This document shows positions 44,626 to 53,855 of a stretch of 64,000 bases of DNA, piece by piece. The notes below the pieces were generated by a model. The model did not search any database. It had not been told where the DNA came from and worked only from the letters and a program-made list of their open reading frames with translations. Position 1 is the first letter of the stretch. The number at the start of each line of letters is the position of its first letter. A program made the position numbers and the translations under genes. This DNA comes from Bacillus sp. T3 (GTDB taxonomy: Bacteria > Bacillota > Bacilli > Bacillales > Cytobacillaceae). The stretch is taken from assembly GCF_033449965.1 (NCBI RefSeq), contig NZ_CP137761.1, positions 3,906,001-3,970,000 on the forward strand. The letters are read 5' to 3'.

Positions 44626-45789
44626 TTATGTTAAAGCATACAAGATCATTGTGTCCTGCCTAACATAGCTCCGAGGCACTCTTTTACTAATTTGACAGAC
44701 TACCTCATAATTGATTGTTCCCATCAGGCGTGCCATCTCTTCTACAGATAAGAACGCATTCTCATTAACACCAAAAATCGTGACGACATCACCCTCTTTG
44801 CATTGAAGCGTATCGGGTATTTCAATCATGGTTTGGTCCATGCAAACTCTACCAGCAACCACCACTTTATGTCCATTCAGAAGAAAGGTACCTCGATTAG
44901 AGAGTAATCTTGAAAGCCCATCAGCATAACCAATTGGTAATGTCGCAATCTTTGTCGCTTGGGTAGGGATTTTTGTACCTCCATAACTAATGGACCGATG
45001 TGCTGGTACAATTTTTAATGCTACGATTGTCGTTTTTAATGTCATCGCCTGTTGAAGTGGGATGGAATGAGAAGTTAACGTTTGGTCAGGATATAGTCCA
45101 TACAATGAGATGCCGACCCGAACCATATCTAGATGCATTTCAGGAAATTTCATTGTTCCAGCACTATTGCAGCAATGCTTTAACGGAATCTCAATTTGGT
45201 GATTTTCTAGATGAGAAATTACATTTTGAAACTTTTGATATTGTGTATATGTATAGGTCGGGTCTTCATCATCTGCTCTAGCAAAATGAGTAAACAGCCC
45301 CTTTAACCTAATGTAGATGCTAGATTTTGCTATTTCGGCAAGCCGAAGTGCTTCATCAGCTGTTTGAACCCCTATTCTCGACATCCCTGTATCTACCTTT
45401 ATATGAATACATACCGATTTTCTTAACTGCTCAGCATAAAAAATAATCTCGTTCAACATCGTTTCCGAAAACACAGTTAAATCAACATCCGCTTTAATCG
45501 CATCTTTAATCGAACGGTTTGGTGTAAAGCCTAATACAAGAATTGGCGCTTGAATTCCTGCATCTCTCAACTCTAATGCCTCATCTAATATTGCAACAGC
45601 CAAGTAATCTGCCCCTGCTGCTAGAATGGCCTTGGCGATTGGAACAGCGCCATGACCGTAGCCGTCTGCCTTAACAACCCCCATTAATTTAACATTTGAA
45701 TTGATATAGTTTTTAAAATGACTTGTATTATGTTTAATCGCATCAAGTGAAATCTCTGCCCAAGTATCACGATAGCTTTGTTCCCTCAT
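44626..45789 (-). CDS. alr: Alanine racemase
   Basis: 387 residues, fold type III PLP enzyme. GVVKADGYGHGAVPIAKAI has the Schiff-base lysine; VRVGISLYGLYPDQTLT and the C-terminal region HKVVAGRVCMDQTMIEIP carry the second active site tyrosine/Met-Asp. It interconverts L- and D-alanine for peptidoglycan and catabolism. Here it is next to alanine dehydrogenase, suggesting a second, catabolic or sporulation-linked copy rather than the housekeeping one (inference). Confidence 0.94.
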   Translation of the reverse strand: MREQSYRDTWAEISLDAIKHNTSHFKNYINSNVKLMGVVKADGYGHGAVPIAKAILAAGADYLAVAILDEALELRDAGIQAPILVLGFTPNRSIKDAIKADVDLTVFSETMLNEIIFYAEQLRKSVCIHIKVDTGMSRIGVQTADEALRLAEIAKSSIYIRLKGLFTHFARADDEDPTYTYTQYQKFQNVISHLENHQIEIPLKHCCNSAGTMKFPEMHLDMVRVGISLYGLYPDQTLTSHSIPLQQAMTLKTTIVALKIVPAHRSISYGGTKIPTQATKIATLPIGYADGLSRLLSNRGTFLLNGHKVVVAGRVCMDQTMIEIPDTLQCKEGDVVTIFGVNENAFLSVEEMARLMGTINYEVVCQISKRVPRSYVRQDTMILYALT

Positions 45790-45818
45790 ACCTCTTCCCC
45801 CACCCTAAAAAATAGATA

Positions 45819-45850
45819 TGAAAAATCCCTCAAGTTTTCAGCTTGAGGGA
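45819..45850 (-). terminator. Terminator of ald
   Basis: Minus-strand stem TCCCTCAAG / CTTGAGGGA (nine pairs) with a seven-base loop and TTTTTC, 12 bases after the ald stop and just before the alr start. Confidence 0.88.
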
Positions 45851-45861
45851 CACTATTCAAT

Positions 45862-46996
45862 TTAATTCATAACTAGCTTGTTTTCTAATGCGGTTTCTAC
45901 CATCACATAATCATAACAAAGATCCTTCGCAACCGCTTCATACGTAATTTCACCATTTGCAACATTGACACCTAATCTTAGTGCTGCATTATCTTGGATT
46001 GCTTTTACGATTCCTTTGTTCGCGATTTGCAATGCATATGGAACGGTCACATTTGTTAAAGCAATCGTGGAGGTTCTTGGAACGGCACCAGGCATGTTCG
46101 CAACTGAGTAATGAACCACCCCATACTTTTCAAACGTCGGATTGTCATGAGTTGTTACATGGTCACTGGTTTCAACAATTCCACCTTGGTCAATCGCAAC
46201 GTCTACGATTACAGAGCCAGGCTTCATCGCTTTTACCATTGCTTCGGTCACAAGCTTTGGTGCTTTTGCTCCTGGTATTAACACAGCCCCAATCACTAGG
46301 TCTGCTTCTGCTACGGCTTCAGCAATATTGAACGGGTTGGACATCAAAGTTTTAATTTGATTACCAAAAATATCATCTAATTGACGAAGACGGTCTGCAC
46401 TTAAGTCAATAATTGTAACATCAGCGCCTAAACCAATCGCCATTTTTGCCGCATTTGTTCCAACAATTCCTCCGCCAATTATGGTTACTTTACCTCGGTT
46501 TACCCCAGGCACACCCGCTAACAGGATTCCCTTACCACCGTTTGATTTTTGTAAGAATTGCGCTCCAATTTGCGCTGCCATTCGTCCTGCAACCTCACTC
46601 ATTGGAGTCAGTAGCGGTAAAGTACGATTAACTGAAACCGTTTCGTAAGCAACGGCAATCACACCGCTCTCCTTTAATGCTTTTGCTAAAAATGGCTCTG
46701 CGGCTAAGTGTAGATAAGTAAACAACAGTAATCCTGGACGGAAATATTGGTACTCACTTTCTAAAGGTTCCTTAACTTTCATGATCATCTCAGCGTTGGC
46801 CCATACATCTGAAGCATTCTCAATTATTTCTGCTCCTGCACCTGCGTAATCCTCATCTGAGAAACCGCTTCCAATTCCTGCATCTTTTTCAATTAACACT
46901 TTATGACCAGGAGCTGATGAACGATACAACACCTGCTGGCGTAAGTGCCACTCTATTTTCATTGTTTTTAATTTCTTTAGGAACGCCAATAATCAT
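45862..46996 (-). pseudogene. ald: Alanine dehydrogenase, frameshifted near the N-terminus at CCTGG
   Basis: From ATG 46996 the frame reads MIIGVPKEIKNNENRVALTP then AGVVSFISS. It then hits CCTGG (plus-strand CCAGG 46907-46911). Without the T it continues SGHKVLIEKDAGIGSGFSDEDYAGAGAEII and on to a complete Ald. Downstream motifs are VKVKEPL-like MKVKEPLESEYQYFRPGLLLFTYLHLA, the NAD site VTIIGGGIVGTNAAKMAIGLGADVTIID and VVDVAIDQGGIVETS. Ald converts L-alanine to pyruvate and ammonia. The correct N-terminus (VPKEIK, R, K of active site) lies in the other frame, so the gene is surely intact if the extra base is an error. Confidence 0.9.
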
Positions 46997-47145
46997 TTCT
47001 ACCTTCCCCCTTAAAAACTTGTTTGTGTTTCTTTGTGATTTAAGAATAAAAGATTCTCAATTATTTTTGTTTGTTGAGTTTGGAGAAAGATAGAATGGAT
47101 TTTTGTGAAATTACACAAACACAGTTTAGCATGTACTTTGTTTAC

Positions 47146-48369
47146 TTACCCAAATCGTTCAAGCTTTAAGTCTAAATACAGGGTAAACTTTTGATTAGCA
47201 TCCTTTAAATTTATCTCACCAATTTCCGAAATTCGTTTCAATCGATAATTTAATGTATTGGCATGAACATTTAACGCCTTTGCCGCTTCATTAACATTAC
47301 TATCTTTGTTTAAATACACCTCTAACGTTTCAACGAGATTACAATGATAACGAGCATCATATTCATGAAGTCTTTGCAGGGCATAATTTTCGTAGAATTC
47401 TTTTTCTTTTTTTCTAATAAGACATCGATATATTGGTAAATTCCTAAACTTTGATAGCTATGAATACCGCCTGCTTCAGAAGGAAACTTCCCTTTAATCG
47501 AGATAACGGTCAATGCTTCCCGGTAGGCTTTTTCGATGCGTTGGTAGTCTTGATATACACCACTAAAGCCCTGTGTAATCGACATTATCCCAAAGCGCTC
47601 CTTCATTTTATCAACAAAAAGCAAGCAAAATTGTTCGAGCAACCGCAACGGTTGTTCTAGCTGATCGAGTGAAATAAACAAGATTAATTGGGAATGGTCA
47701 ATCGTATACAGTAATATTTTAGGCTGTTGTATTGTTTTTAAAAGATAGGATATTTGCTTTTCTACCTCTCTAGTTATTTCATTTGGAAATTGCAAGACAC
47801 AAATGGCATAGTTAGACGGCGGGGCGATTTGCATTATTTGAAATTGGGTAATGATCTCTTCATTCGCATGAAGGTGTCCAGGTTAAGAGCTGCCAAAAAA
47901 ATTCTTGATAACGCTCTTCTCTCTTATTTTTTCGTTGCTGGAGCTGGAGTAGTTTATTTTTTGTTGCACTTGCAGCACGTTTGAGCAATTCCATATCTTC
48001 ATCCTGTAATGTACGATCAATCTCAATTGCCCATATAAATCCAAGGACTTCTTCATTTTTCCAAATTGAAACTGCGACTCGATCACCTAGTCCAATCTCC
48101 CCCATCGTTTTAATGCGGATGGGTTCACGGCTGTTTAGTAAGGATGGGATAATTCCTTCCTTCCACAGATTGTTAATGACTTTTTCAGGTACCCGTCGGC
48201 CAATTATCGTGGAAATCCTTGCAGGATCCGTTCGTTCGTCATGTGTACTATATGCTAAAAGTCGATGATTGGCATCTTCAATCGTTATGGGACAATGCAA
48301 AGCCTCACTTACAACATCAGCAAATTCTTCTAAACTATCAAAGCTGGCACGAAAAGGGTCCTTTATCAT
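47146..48369 (-). pseudogene. adeR: PucR/CdaR-type regulator (AdeR-like), two frameshifts
   Basis: About 407 residues after repair. N-terminal ligand domain (FDSLEEFADVVSEALHCPITIEDANHRLLAY and RVPEKVINNLWKEGIIPSLLNS). Frameshift 1 at CCTGG (plus-strand 47878-47882); repaired it reads LLTGHLHANEEIITQFQIMQ. Frameshift 2 is an A7 tract (plus-strand T7, 47407-47413); repaired it reads LLEKKKEKEFYENYALQRLH. The C-terminal HTH is NEAAKALNVHANTLNYRLKRI. B. subtilis AdeR, of this family, activates ald and lies next to it, as here. Position between ald and a divergent alanine-type permease fits alanine sensing. Confidence 0.85.
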
Positions 48370-48560
48370 ATATGGCTACCAAACCTTTCTTAATAACACG
48401 GATGTAAGTAGTTTTCATCATTTTATTTTGTGAAATGAATAACTTATTTGTCATAAATAACAAAATACTCAAGCTATATTTTTATTATTTCACAAAAAAA
48501 ATTGTTCACATATATGTTAAATTTATATCACAAAGTTGTAAATAGTTTAGCAAAACAATT

Positions 48561-48576
48561 TTGTAAGCGTTAACAA
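48561..48576. promoter_or_regulatory. cre (CcpA) site upstream of the amino acid permease
   Basis: TTGTAAGCGTTAACAA matches the catabolite-responsive element consensus WTGNAARCGNWWWCAW at each fixed position. It is 44 bases before the permease start codon and within the divergent adeR-permease gap, so glucose repression of alanine uptake is likely. Confidence 0.75.
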
Positions 48577-48619
48577 AAATATGTTTTTTCTGTTATTTAA
48601 AAGAATGGGGGTAGAACAA

Positions 48620-50026
48620 ATGCAATCACAGCAACAATCAAACACGAATCAGCTGCAAAGGGGATTAGAGCCACGACATATCACCCTAATGTCATTAGGT
48701 GCGGCAATTGGAGTTGGCCTTTTCCTTGGTTCCGCTTCAGCTATTAAACTAGCAGGACCAGGAATTATTCTAGGATATGCTTTTGCTGGAATGATCATGT
48801 TTTTTATTATGAGGGCATTAGGTGAGATGGCCATTCAAAAACCAGTTGCAGGCTCTTTCAGTCAGTACGCTAGAGACTATTTAGGCCCACTTGCAGGCTA
48901 CATAACAGGCTGGAATTATTGGTTTTTATGGGTTGTTACATGCATGGCTGAAATTACTGCAGCTGGGATTTATATGGAGTATTGGTTCCCGAATGTCCCA
49001 CGTTGGATTTGGGCCCTTGTCGCATTAGTCATTATGGTTGCTGTTAATTTCCTTGCTGTTAAAGCCTATGGTGAACTTGAATTCTGGTTTGCGTTAATCA
49101 AAATCGTAACGATTGTCTTTATGATTGTAGTTGGTCTTGGAATGATTGTATTTGGATTTGGAAATGGTGGAATAGCTACAGGAATCAGTAATATATGGGA
49201 GCATGGCGGATTTCTACCAAATGGCATTAAAGGTGTATTAATGTCGTTGCAAATGGTTATGTTCGCTTTTCTCGGAATTGAAATGATTGGAATTACAGCA
49301 GGAGAGGTTAAAAACCCTGAAAAAACATTAGCGAAAGCGATTGATACAGTATTCTGGCGTATTCTTCTTTTCTATGTGGGGGCATTATTTGTTATTATGT
49401 CTATCTATCCATGGACTGAGATTGGTTTAAAAGGAAGTCCATTTGTTCTAACTTTTGATAAGCTTGGTATTCCTGCAGCAGCCGGAATTATCAACTTTGT
49501 TGTTTTAACGGCTGCGCTCTCCTCTTGTAACGGCGGTATCTTCAGCACGGCGCGCATGCTATTCAACCTTGCACAACATGGGGAAGCGCCACCTGCTTAT
49601 AGTAAATTAAACAAAAATGGTGTTCCTAGCTTTGCCGTTCTAGCTACAGCAGGTGCCCTATTAATCGGGGTTGTCCTTAATTACTTTGTTCCAGCAAAGG
49701 TATTTACATGGGTAACTGCAATTTCAACCTTCGGCGCCATTTGGACATGGGCAATGATTTTACTATCACAACTACGTTACCGTAAAGGACTAACGAAGGC
49801 AGAAACAAATGCGCTAAAATACAAGATGCCTCTTTATCCGCTTACCTCTTATATCTCCCTTGCCTTTTTGTTGTTAGTAGCTGGATTAATGGCTTATTTC
49901 CCAGATACTAGAATTGCGTTAATCGTTGGACCGCTTTGGTTAGGAATACTGGTCGCCTTCTATTTTGGGAAAGGGCTTCATAAAAGAAATAAGCAAAAAG
50001 ACACGTTGGAAGAACAAGTGGGATAA
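48620..50026 (+). CDS. alaP: Amino acid permease, APC family (AlaP/AapA-like)
   Basis: About 468 residues from ATG 48620 (GGGGGT seven bases ahead). Twelve-helix amino acid-polyamine-organocation transporter: QRGLEPRHITLMSLGAAIGVGLFLGSASAIKLAGPG is the AAT family signature, with YFITGWNYWFLW-like YITGWNYWFLWVVTCMAEI, and the long GEVKNPEKTLAKAI loop. The closest named types I recognise are alanine/D-alanine permeases of Bacillus. Neighbouring alr, ald and adeR-like genes support L- or D-alanine as substrate. Specificity is inferred. Confidence 0.87.
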   Translation: MQSQQQSNTNQLQRGLEPRHITLMSLGAAIGVGLFLGSASAIKLAGPGIILGYAFAGMIMFFIMRALGEMAIQKPVAGSFSQYARDYLGPLAGYITGWNYWFLWVVTCMAEITAAGIYMEYWFPNVPRWIWALVALVIMVAVNFLAVKAYGELEFWFALIKIVTIVFMIVVGLGMIVFGFGNGGIATGISNIWEHGGFLPNGIKGVLMSLQMVMFAFLGIEMIGITAGEVKNPEKTLAKAIDTVFWRILLFYVGALFVIMSIYPWTEIGLKGSPFVLTFDKLGIPAAAGIINFVVLTAALSSCNGGIFSTARMLFNLAQHGEAPPAYSKLNKNGVPSFAVLATAGALLIGVVLNYFVPAKVFTWVTAISTFGAIWTWAMILLSQLRYRKGLTKAETNALKYKMPLYPLTSYISLAFLLLVAGLMAYFPDTRIALIVGPLWLGILVAFYFGKGLHKRNKQKDTLEEQVG

Positions 50027-50045
50027 GATTAGAATCAGTCTTTAT

Positions 50046-50075
50046 GGTCCAATTCAAATGAATTGGGCCTTTTTT
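50046..50075 (+). terminator. Terminator of the permease gene
   Basis: GGTCCAATTCA / TGAATTGGGCC stem (11 pairs, one G-U) followed by T6, 19 bases after the stop. Confidence 0.88.
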
Positions 50076-50177
50076 AGGTTCATTTAAATTTATTAAAAAA
50101 CAACCGCTCGCACAAAAAAAGTTTGACAATTTTGTGACAATTGATAGAATATTCAGTATAAGGGAGGTTGATTCACC

Positions 50178-50408
50178 GTGATTAAGAATAACTATGTAAA
50201 AACCTTAGAAAATTTTAAGAAGGCATCACTTTATGGAATTGTATTTGGGATTGCTCTTTTTATCGCCGGAATTTTTGTAACCGTTTTCACAAAACCTTAT
50301 CTCATCTCAGCGGCTGGAATCGGGGTCATGATTGCCTCTATGGTTGTATTCGGTTTTGGAATGTGCCTCGGACTTATGGAGGAATATAACGAAAAAACAT
50401 ATTATTAA
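50178..50408 (+). CDS. Small membrane protein of unknown function
   Basis: 76 residues with GTG start at 50178 and GGGAGG ahead. Two membrane helices: SLYGIVFGIALFIAGIFVTVFT and LISAAGIGVMIASMVVFGFGMCLGL, with a short positively charged N-terminus and a charged C-terminus (MEEYNEKTYY). I do not recognise a family. It is monocistronic with its own terminator. Not linked to its neighbours by function. Confidence 0.7.
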   Translation: MIKNNYVKTLENFKKASLYGIVFGIALFIAGIFVTVFTKPYLISAAGIGVMIASMVVFGFGMCLGLMEEYNEKTYY

Positions 50409-50415
50409 CATACCC

Positions 50416-50458
50416 AAAGGTGACATATCCGAGTTTTTTCGGGGTGTCACCTTTTTTA
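50416..50458 (+). terminator. Terminator of the small membrane protein gene
   Basis: AAAGGTGACA / TGTCACCTTT stem with a loop of about 19 bases and T-run, eight bases after the stop. Confidence 0.85.
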
Positions 50459-50597
50459 TTTATACAAAATCCTTAAATACATACATGGTCAAATTCAAAT
50501 AAAATATGGCAACTGTTGTTATTTATTCTGCATAATTTTCCCTCCAAACCAAATAATAATTTTCATGCTTAACAATCCATTATTGGAGGGAAATCAC

Positions 50598-51557
50598 ATG
50601 AAAATTGTTACTCATGCATTATTAGCGATACTATTTTTCTTCCCGCTTTCAACACCGTACGTTTCAGCAGCTATCACCCAGGAAGAGATTCAACCGATCC
50701 TATCGCAAATGAACTGGACAATTGAAGAACTGCAAGACTATTTAGCCTATTATGAATTAACCTTAGCTGACTTTGAAACACTTGAAGATTTACAAGCTAT
50801 GTTAGGTACCCCGATTACGGAAGACAATCTGAACGAGCTTTTACAAAATTATGGTTTATCGCATGAGCAGCTTGAGGCATTATTAGGAGAGTTTGGCGAA
50901 TCCTTAAATGATTACCATTTTATTGAAGATTTAGATGTTGCAGTTGATTTTTATTTAAACCATGATGAGGAAATGGCTGATGTTGAGGAAATTCTTGCGC
51001 AAATAGGACTGACAGATGAAGAGGTCGATCGGCTTTTCACTTATCTTACATCACTAGATGAGCTAACACTTGAAGAGGAAATGGAACGTATAATGGCAAA
51101 ATTAGAGCCATTTATGGAAATTGAGGATCCAGCACAGCTCACCGACGAACAACAGCAAGTATTGCTTAATACATGGGAGGAATTGCTCGCTGCTTATCAT
51201 CTAAAAGCTAATTTTTACTTAACTGACGGTAGCGCAACTCCAATTAGCTATACCGAGTTAATGAAATTGGAAACATTAAACGGGAAGAAGCTCTTGATTG
51301 AACTGTATGATTTAGAAGGAAACATGCTGTTAGACATGCAACTATCAGAGGATATGCTTGGTTCTGATTCCATAGTCGATACCAGTGAAGACTTAGTCGA
51401 CGTTGGCGATATGGCTGGTGAACTGACGAAAGAATTACACAATAACAAATTACCTAACACCGCTTCTCCATTTACTTTAAACATAATGATCGGGATATTA
51501 CTCTTAGTTTCCGGCTTCATCTTTTATTGTTTTTCTAAAAAACAAGCCAGAGCGTGA
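50598..51557 (+). CDS. Processed acidic surface protein with LPNTA sortase signal
   Basis: About 319 residues from ATG 50598 (TTGGAGGG ahead). Signal peptide (MKIVTHALLAILFFFPLSTPYVSA), a strongly acidic mid-region built from repeated helix-turn units (EELQDYLAYYELTLADFETLEDLQAML, NLNELLQNYGLSHEQLEALLGEF, EEILAQIGLTDEEVDRLFTYL), then LPNTASPFTLNIMIGILLLVSGF and a basic tail. This matches the acidic_w_LPXTA group, which comes with its own class D sortase, here directly downstream with a four-base overlap. Function of the group is unknown. Confidence 0.85.
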   Translation: MKIVTHALLAILFFFPLSTPYVSAAITQEEIQPILSQMNWTIEELQDYLAYYELTLADFETLEDLQAMLGTPITEDNLNELLQNYGLSHEQLEALLGEFGESLNDYHFIEDLDVAVDFYLNHDEEMADVEEILAQIGLTDEEVDRLFTYLTSLDELTLEEEMERIMAKLEPFMEIEDPAQLTDEQQQVLLNTWEELLAAYHLKANFYLTDGSATPISYTELMKLETLNGKKLLIELYDLEGNMLLDMQLSEDMLGSDSIVDTSEDLVDVGDMAGELTKELHNNKLPNTASPFTLNIMIGILLLVSGFIFYCFSKKQARA

Positions 51558-51562
51558 GAAAA

Positions 51563-52141
51563 ATGTGGAAAAAAGCTTTATCTATACTTTTAATTTTGGT
51601 TGGCGCCACCATGTTAACCTATAATTCTTATTGGCTATATAAAGGAATCTCTGCCTCATCAACACCGAAAATTAGTGTAACTGACTTTCAAACGAAAACC
51701 ATTGCGGTAAAGAAAAAAATAGTACCACGAAAGCACCCGAAGTTAGGTGAAGAAATAGGCATACTAACGATTCCAAAATTAAACCGCTCCCTACCCATCT
51801 TTGAGGGAACCACTTCGGATATTCTGAAGCAAGGGGTGGGACATATTGAAAAAACAGTACTTCCTGGAGAGCAAAATAATTCTGTATTGTCCGGACACAG
51901 GGATACGGTATTTCGGGGCCTTGGTAAAGTCGGAGTGAACGATGAGCTGATTGTCGAAACGGAATATGGCCAATTCTTATATAAAATAAAGAGGGTTAGA
52001 ATTGTCGAACAACATGATCGGACCGTTATCGTACCAAAACCGAAAAGCACGTTAACCTTAACCACCTGTTACCCTTTTGGCTTTATTGGTGACGCACCGC
52101 AACGCTATATCGTTATTGCAGATTTAGTTTCACAAAAATAG
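51563..52141 (+). CDS. srtD: Class D sortase
   Basis: About 192 residues from ATG 51563 (an overlapping GTG at 51554 is possible). One N-terminal membrane segment (ALSILLILVGATMLTYNSYW), then IPKLNRSLPIFEGTTSDILKQGVGHIE, SVLSGHRDTVFRGLGKV (catalytic His) and LTLTTCYPFGFIGDAPQRYIVIADL (catalytic Cys in TLTTC, then the Arg). It cleaves LPxTA-type signals and attaches the protein to the wall. Partner protein directly upstream; the transcobalamin-like protein also ends in LPNTA. Confidence 0.92.
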   Translation: MWKKALSILLILVGATMLTYNSYWLYKGISASSTPKISVTDFQTKTIAVKKKIVPRKHPKLGEEIGILTIPKLNRSLPIFEGTTSDILKQGVGHIEKTVLPGEQNNSVLSGHRDTVFRGLGKVGVNDELIVETEYGQFLYKIKRVRIVEQHDRTVIVPKPKSTLTLTTCYPFGFIGDAPQRYIVIADLVSQK

Positions 52142-52155
52142 CTAAAATAGGTTTA

Positions 52156-52190
52156 GGACCCTACTTTCTAGCAGGGTCCTTTTCTTGTTT
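52156..52190 (+). terminator. Terminator after the sortase gene, probably bidirectional
   Basis: GGACCCT / AGGGTCC stem (seven to eight pairs) followed by TTTTCTTG, 15 bases after the sortase stop. On the other strand it lies ten bases past the SDR stop, so it may end both transcripts. Confidence 0.8.
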
Positions 52191-52199
52191 TTACTATTA

Positions 52200-52940
52200 T
52201 TACATCATGATCCCGCCATCAACGTGTAAGACTGTTCCATTTACATATTTTGCTTCATCAGAAGCTAAGTATAAATAAGCATTGGCAATATCCTCAGGCT
52301 TGCCCAAATGACCAAGGGGAATGGTGGCCTTTAATTGCTCAAGGATTTTTTCAGGTACAGCTGCTGTCATATTCGTCTCGATAAATCCTGGAGCTACAGC
52401 ATTGACAGTAATTCCTTTCCGTCCTAATTCCTTCGCCCAGGTTTTGGTCATCCCGACCACGCCAGCCTTTGCGGCTGCATAGTTTGTTTGCCCGATATTT
52501 CCGTACACACCCGAAACAGACGAGGTGTTGATAATTTTTCCGCTCCCCTGTTCTGTCATCGTCGGAATAACAGCATGCGTACAGAGGAACACACCTGTTA
52601 AATTCACATCAATTACCCTTTGGAAATTTTCGAGTGTCATTTTCTTGAGCATAGCATCTTTTGTAATTCCAGCATTATTGACTAAAATGTCAATTTTCCC
52701 GAATGTATCGATGACATTTTTTACCATTAAGTTCACACTATCCTGATCCGCCACATTTACTTGGAAAAAAGCAACCCGGTAACCTTTTTCTGCAAGTTCC
52801 CTAGCACGTGCTGTTCCTTGCTCTTCATTATAATCAGCAATCGCTACACTAGCCCCTTCTCTTGCAAAAATTTCTGCCGCAGCTAACCCTAAGCCATTTG
52901 CAGCCCCTGTTATAATTGCCACTTTTCCAGATAATCTCAT
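52200..52940 (-). CDS. Short-chain dehydrogenase, FabG/PhaB-like
   Basis: About 246 residues from ATG 52940 (GGAGTGGGGAG ahead). Motifs: VAIITGAANGLGLAAAEIF, NNAGITKDAMLKKMTLE, NTSSVSGVYGNIGQTNYAAAKAGVVGM with the Ser and YxxxK catalytic pair, and GFIETNMTAAVP. This is a classical SDR of 3-oxoacyl reductase type, using NADPH. It sits in one operon with an alpha/beta hydrolase and a KAS III-like synthase, suggesting 3-oxoacyl substrates. Confidence 0.9.
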   Translation of the reverse strand: MRLSGKVAIITGAANGLGLAAAEIFAREGASVAIADYNEEQGTARARELAEKGYRVAFFQVNVADQDSVNLMVKNVIDTFGKIDILVNNAGITKDAMLKKMTLENFQRVIDVNLTGVFLCTHAVIPTMTEQGSGKIINTSSVSGVYGNIGQTNYAAAKAGVVGMTKTWAKELGRKGITVNAVAPGFIETNMTAAVPEKILEQLKATIPLGHLGKPEDIANAYLYLASDEAKYVNGTVLHVDGGIMM

Positions 52941-52958
52941 TCTCCCCACTCCTATCAA

Positions 52959-53855
52959 TTAGAAATTAAGAAATTCTGAAATCACACCAAGTAATTGTTC
53001 TAGATCATCGACTAACGGTGAATGCCCGCAGTTTTTTAATTCAACAAATCTTGCATTATCACCAAGATCCTCCATCATTTCTTGAGCCATATTGGCGGTA
53101 ATGACTAAGTCGTGTTCCCCTCGCAATACAAGTACAGGAATCGATATAGCTTTTGCTCTGTTCGTTCCTTTCGCCGCTTCGTGATCAAAGCAGCTAATAT
53201 TAAATGTATTAAGTGCGTGATTTACCTCTGCATAATTTCGCTGCGTCAGCATATCGTCGACATATTCCTCATAACGCTCAGGCTCTGGCCTGTTGCGATC
53301 ATAAATAATCCCATTCCAAATTGCTTTAAGAAGGTCCCTGTTTTTCTGACGATAAGCAGTCTGAATCGGGATAGCCCTAGCAGGATCAGATTGAACTTGT
53401 TCATACGTCGTTAAGCGTCTGCTCAAATCGGGTGTTCCTGATTGATTGACTGCATAAATCGGATAACCTCTAGTTGAAACGGAATCAAGCAATATAAGCT
53501 TGTTTGCATACCCCGGGTGATCTATTATAAATTGCATTGCCACTCCACCACCGGTTGACCAACCAACTATCGAAAAATCAATTAAGTTGAGCGCATCGAC
53601 GAATAGTTTGACATCATCAGCAAAATCCTTGAGTGAAAAAATCTTCTGATGATAACTTGATTCACCAAATCCCCTTAAATCAACCGCATATAGTTTATAG
53701 AAAGGATCCATGTTTTCTAAAACTAAATCCCAATGTTTAGAAGATGTCATATTACCATGAATCAATAGTACTTTTTTCTCACCTCCCTCCCGTTCGCGAT
53801 AGGCGATTGTCTCGCCATTTACTAAATTTATTTTTTTCAGCTTAATGATAGTCAA
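52959..53855 (-). CDS. Alpha/beta hydrolase
   Basis: 298 residues. VLLIHGNMTSSKHWDLVLENMD (oxyanion hole), FSIVGWSTGGGVAMQFIIDHPG (nucleophile Ser in GxSxG-like GWSTGG), LVLRGEHDLVITANMA (Asp) and FVELKNCGHSPLVDDL (His). Substrate unknown. Its stop is 18 bases before the SDR start and its start overlaps the KAS III stop by four bases, so all three are translated together. A thioesterase or lactone-hydrolysing role on the KAS III product would fit. Confidence 0.9.
   Translation of the reverse strand: MTIIKLKKINLVNGETIAYREREGGEKKVLLIHGNMTSSKHWDLVLENMDPFYKLYAVDLRGFGESSYHQKIFSLKDFADDVKLFVDALNLIDFSIVGWSTGGGVAMQFIIDHPGYANKLILLDSVSTRGYPIYAVNQSGTPDLSRRLTTYEQVQSDPARAIPIQTAYRQKNRDLLKAIWNGIIYDRNRPEPERYEEYVDDMLTQRNYAEVNHALNTFNISCFDHEAAKGTNRAKAISIPVLVLRGEHDLVITANMAQEMMEDLGDNARFVELKNCGHSPLVDDLEQLLGVISEFLNF

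Noticed and set aside
45981..46331. Long plus-strand frame opposite ald
   Set aside because: Antisense shadow of a well-supported dehydrogenase, Leu/Gln-rich low-complexity product.
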